From an uncultured Bacteroidota bacterium (GTDB lineage Bacteria; Bacteroidota; Bacteroidia; Flavobacteriales; Flavobacteriaceae), in NCBI GenBank assembly GCA_903879645.1, contig CAIRMK010000050.1, positions 1-35,561 on the forward strand: 35,561 bases of DNA, given 5' to 3'. Each line of letters starts with the position of its first letter. Position 1 is the first letter of the stretch. This document shows, one piece after another, positions 33,709 through 35,561 of this stretch. A program made the position numbers and the translations under genes. The notes under the pieces are model-generated. The model saw only the letters and a list, made by a program, of their open reading frames with translations, ran no database searches and had not been told where the DNA came from.

Positions 33709-34392
33709 ATGTTACAGGATATTGCAGCTGCTATTCTTCCAGGTTTTATTTTAAGTTTTATGATTGGTCCAGTATTCTTTGTATTACTGGAAACTAGTGT
33801 TATAAAAGGATTTAAAGCAGCAATAGTATTTGATTTAGGTGTTGTTCTAGCTGATGTTATCTTTATTTTAATTGCTTATTTTAGTAGTTATAGATTAATT
33901 GCAAGTATTAAAGATGATCCTGCTTTATTTATTTTTGGAGGATTAGTGATGTTAACATATGGGATTATCACACTAATAAAAAACAAAAAATCAGAAAAAA
34001 ATATAGATGAAGAGGATCCAACAGAGCTAGCTAAAAACAACTATTTCTCTTTATTTATTAAAGGATTTTTTCTTAATTTCATTAATGTTGGCGTACTTGG
34101 ATATTGGTTATTAATTTTAATTACAATTGGACCAAGATTAAAATTAGACCCCACAAGAATGTTTACTTTTTTAGCTACAATGGTAATCACTTATTTTATT
34201 ACAGATATTTTTAAAATTATAGCCGCCAAACAATTAAGAAATAAATTAAACCCAAAAAACATTCTGCTTGTTAAAAAATTCATCAGTATTGTTTTAATTA
34301 TTTCAGGAGTTTTTATTCTTTCACAAGGGTTGTTACCAAAAGACAAACAAATAGTTACCAAAGCAGCTCAAGATTACCAAAACAAAAGATAA
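33709..34392 (+). CDS. LysE-family transporter
   Basis: This 227-residue inner-membrane protein has six predicted helices. The N-terminus, LPGFILSFMIGPVFFVLLE, followed by SVIKGFKAAIVFDLGVVLAD, is the LysE/RhtB export-family signature. A charged cytoplasmic loop at about residues 87-108 and the GFFLNFINVGVLGYWLLIL helix also fit. LysE proteins export amino acids or related small molecules; the substrate cannot be read from sequence. The GldM-C-like gene follows after nine bases. Confidence 0.88.
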   Translation: MLQDIAAAILPGFILSFMIGPVFFVLLETSVIKGFKAAIVFDLGVVLADVIFILIAYFSSYRLIASIKDDPALFIFGGLVMLTYGIITLIKNKKSEKNIDEEDPTELAKNNYFSLFIKGFFLNFINVGVLGYWLLILITIGPRLKLDPTRMFTFLATMVITYFITDIFKIIAAKQLRNKLNPKNILLVKKFISIVLIISGVFILSQGLLPKDKQIVTKAAQDYQNKR

Positions 34393-34401
34393 CTTTTTCT
34401 T

Positions 34402-35058
34402 ATGCAGAAAAAAATAAACTTACTTCTTTTATTTTTTTCGCTTTCATTTTATGGTCAAAATGATACGATTTCGGTTATTAGACATACGCATAATGATTTT
34501 GTTATTCCAAAAACAGCTAAAGTAGTTTTTAGAGGAATTAAAAATGAAATAATAATAGATGTTCCTAATTGTAAATCATTTATAGCATCAGGTCCTGGTT
34601 TATCTTTGATTTCTAAAAATCTTTATAATTTAAATCCAGGTGCTGGTGTAGAAGTAATTATTACTATTGATATTATCTTAAAAAACTATAAAAAGATTAC
34701 AGAAAAGCATAAGTTTGAAATAAAGAATATTAAAAGTTTAGTTTCATCAATTAATAGTTTATATCAAAATATTAAATTATCAAAGAAGCAACTCGAAAAC
34801 TCATTAGTAAAAGTTGAAATACCAGATAAAAATTTAAATTTAGGTTTTAGAGTAATGGGTTTTACAATTTTTTTAAAAAGCGGAAAGACCTTTGAAGTAA
34901 TAGGTAATAAAATAGATAAAGGAACAATTGAAAGATTAAATAGAATTATTCAAAAAGGAGATAAAATCAAAATTAGTGATATAAAATTCGTTTTTTCAAA
35001 AGACACTTTTTGTGGTATGTTTTGTAAAGTAAATGCACTAAATATTGAAATTCTATAA
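34402..35058 (+). CDS. Exported stand-alone GldM C-terminal-like domain protein
   Basis: This 218-residue protein has a signal peptide (MQKKINLLLLFFSLSFYGQ) and then a body resembling the periplasmic C-terminal part of GldM, the long T9SS/gliding motor rod. The matching phrases are IPKTAKVVFRGIKNEIIIDV, SGPGLSLISKNLYNLNPGAG and, near the end, GFRVMGFTIFLKSGKTFEV with IQKGDKIKISDIK. Full GldM is about 500 residues with an N-terminal membrane helix, which is missing here, and no gldKLN genes are adjacent. Two Cys near the C-terminus (FCGMFC) may form a disulfide. It could be an accessory that contacts T9SS components or a diverged relic. The domain call is recall of GldM sequence. Confidence 0.6.
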   Translation: MQKKINLLLLFFSLSFYGQNDTISVIRHTHNDFVIPKTAKVVFRGIKNEIIIDVPNCKSFIASGPGLSLISKNLYNLNPGAGVEVIITIDIILKNYKKITEKHKFEIKNIKSLVSSINSLYQNIKLSKKQLENSLVKVEIPDKNLNLGFRVMGFTIFLKSGKTFEVIGNKIDKGTIERLNRIIQKGDKIKISDIKFVFSKDTFCGMFCKVNALNIEIL

Positions 35059-35157
35059 ATTTATTTATAAAAAAAACATCTAAGTTTCATTGAGGTTTTA
35101 TAAGTATAGTTCGGATTCGAAATTAACTTTAATTAATTTTTCTTAAAAATTATAAAT

Positions 35158-35190
35158 AAAAAAAGAGACACATTACTGTATCTCTCTTCT
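35158..35190 (-). terminator. Intrinsic terminator downstream of tRNA-Cys
   Basis: On the minus strand, AGAGAGATACA pairs with TGTGTCTCTTT (two G-U pairs) across the loop GTAA and is followed by a T run. It starts a few bases after the tRNA 3' end. Confidence 0.75.
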
Positions 35191-35192
35191 TG

Positions 35193-35263
35193 AGGCATCG
35201 TCCGGATTCGAACCGGAGTAGGAGCTTTTGCAGAGCCCAGCCTAGCCGCTCGGCCACGACGCC
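35193..35263 (-). tRNA. tRNA-Cys (anticodon GCA)
   Basis: The minus strand folds as a full cloverleaf: acceptor GGCGTCG with CGATGCC (one G-U), D arm GCC-GAGCGGCTA-GGC, anticodon arm GGGCT-CTGCAAA-AGCTC, and T arm TCCGG-TTCGAAT-CCGGA. The anticodon is GCA and the discriminator base is U73, a Cys identity base. CCA is not encoded. A promoter and a terminator flank it. Confidence 0.97.
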
Positions 35264-35280
35264 AATTATTTATTGGATTG

Positions 35281-35310
35281 CAAATATATAAAACTATTGA
35301 TAATTAGCAA
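35281..35310 (-). promoter_or_regulatory. Promoter of tRNA-Cys
   Basis: On the minus strand, TTG at 35310-35308 and TATATTTG at 35288-35281 are spaced by 19 bp, fitting the Bacteroidota -33/-7 pattern. The -7 element ends 17 nt before the mature tRNA 5' end. Confidence 0.65.
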
Positions 35311-35347
35311 TTGATAATTCACAAATTTTAAAAATTCGTAATTCGTA
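35296..35347 (+). repeat. Short AT-rich direct repeats between tRNA-Cys and folB
   Basis: ATTGATAATT occurs at 35296-35305 and 35310-35319. The heptamer ATTCGTA occurs twice at 35334-35347. The style resembles the heptamer array before rnr. Confidence 0.6.
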
Positions 35348-35367
35348 ATTTCAAATCCGTAAGTTTT

Positions 35368-35561
35368 TTAACTTCTGTATTCTTCCATTTCAATAGTAAC
35401 CGCTTCTACATCACCACCAATAGGGGGATTTAGTTTAGAAACGCCTAATATAATACGTGATACAGAAGGAATTTCTTTAAAGATTCTTGTGATGATTCTA
35501 TTAGCCACATGCTCTAATAATTTAGAACGAATTGCCATTTCTTGCTCCACAATTTTATTTA
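35368..35561 (-). CDS. folB: Dihydroneopterin aldolase, C-terminal part (cut by window edge)
   Basis: The frame is open to the window edge and ends at the TAA at 35370-35368. The visible 63 or so residues contain EQEMAIRSKLLEHVANRIIT and then VSKLNPPIGGDVEAVTIEM, the FolB C-terminal block. FolB cleaves dihydroneopterin to 6-hydroxymethyl-dihydropterin in folate synthesis. The N-terminal half with the first active-site residues lies outside, so completeness cannot be judged. The codons 35561-35551 continue the frame (N-K-I before V-E-Q-E), so the internal GTG is not the start. Confidence 0.9.
   Translation of the reverse strand, partial: NKIVEQEMAIRSKLLEHVANRIITRIFKEIPSVSRIILGVSKLNPPIGGDVEAVTIEMEEYRS

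Noticed and set aside
1-35561. Insertion sequences, prophage, restriction or toxin-antitoxin systems
   Set aside because: No transposase, integrase, methylase/endonuclease pair or toxin-like gene pair could be recognised in any frame.

Overview
The window looks like chromosomal DNA from a Flavobacterium-like member of the Bacteroidota. The DNA is strongly AT-rich. Several start regions carry the Bacteroidota -7 element TAnnTTTG. One protein has a type IX secretion C-terminal sorting domain, and another resembles the C-terminal domain of the gliding/secretion protein GldM. Families typical of Flavobacteria (DUF6341, DUF6909, the OstA-like protein, GH3-like protein) sit next to housekeeping genes. 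No transposase, integrase, phage gene or CRISPR array is visible.

Layout. Positions 1-1759 hold a cut-off DUF6427-like membrane gene, a small DUF6341 membrane protein and purD. Positions 1860-3227 encode a secreted Asp-box beta-propeller protein. Positions 3286-23854 are a surface-polysaccharide (O-antigen type) locus. A plus-strand arm (CapK-like ligase, wecB-type epimerase, glycosyltransferase) converges on minus-strand operons. The longest minus-strand unit is DUF6909 - Wzz-like - rfbA - rfbC - rfbD - OstA-like - Wzx-like flippase - EpsG-like protein - Wzy-like protein. It is followed downstream by a glycosyltransferase, a methyltransferase, an O-antigen ligase-like protein, a UDP-glucuronate decarboxylase and the initiating sugar phosphotransferase. 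A lone plus-strand lipoprotein gene interrupts the locus at 12671-13030. The locus supplies activated sugars (dTDP-rhamnose arm without rfbB, a ManNAc-type precursor, UDP-xylose-type sugar), loads the first sugar on undecaprenyl phosphate, extends it, flips it, polymerises it with length control, and probably delivers it to the outer membrane.

Positions 23890-29794 hold GH3-like and short membrane protein genes, tatA, tex, a CDF metal exporter and rpiB. A gene-free AT-rich stretch of about 630 bp follows (29795-30421). It is dense in TTWTCAACA-like and TTAACAACT motifs, and the main gene direction flips across it, so it is a candidate replication origin. To its right lie a DUF2007 gene, rnr, a DUF2807 protein, a LysE-family exporter, a stand-alone GldM-C-like protein, tRNA-Cys and a cut-off folB.

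The most interesting points are: a 75-residue module repeated in tandem at the C-terminus of the OstA-like protein, with a possible distant copy in the lone lipoprotein of the same locus; nucleoside-phosphorylase-like motifs in DUF6909 at the head of the O-antigen operon; the stand-alone GldM-C-like protein; and the candidate oriC.
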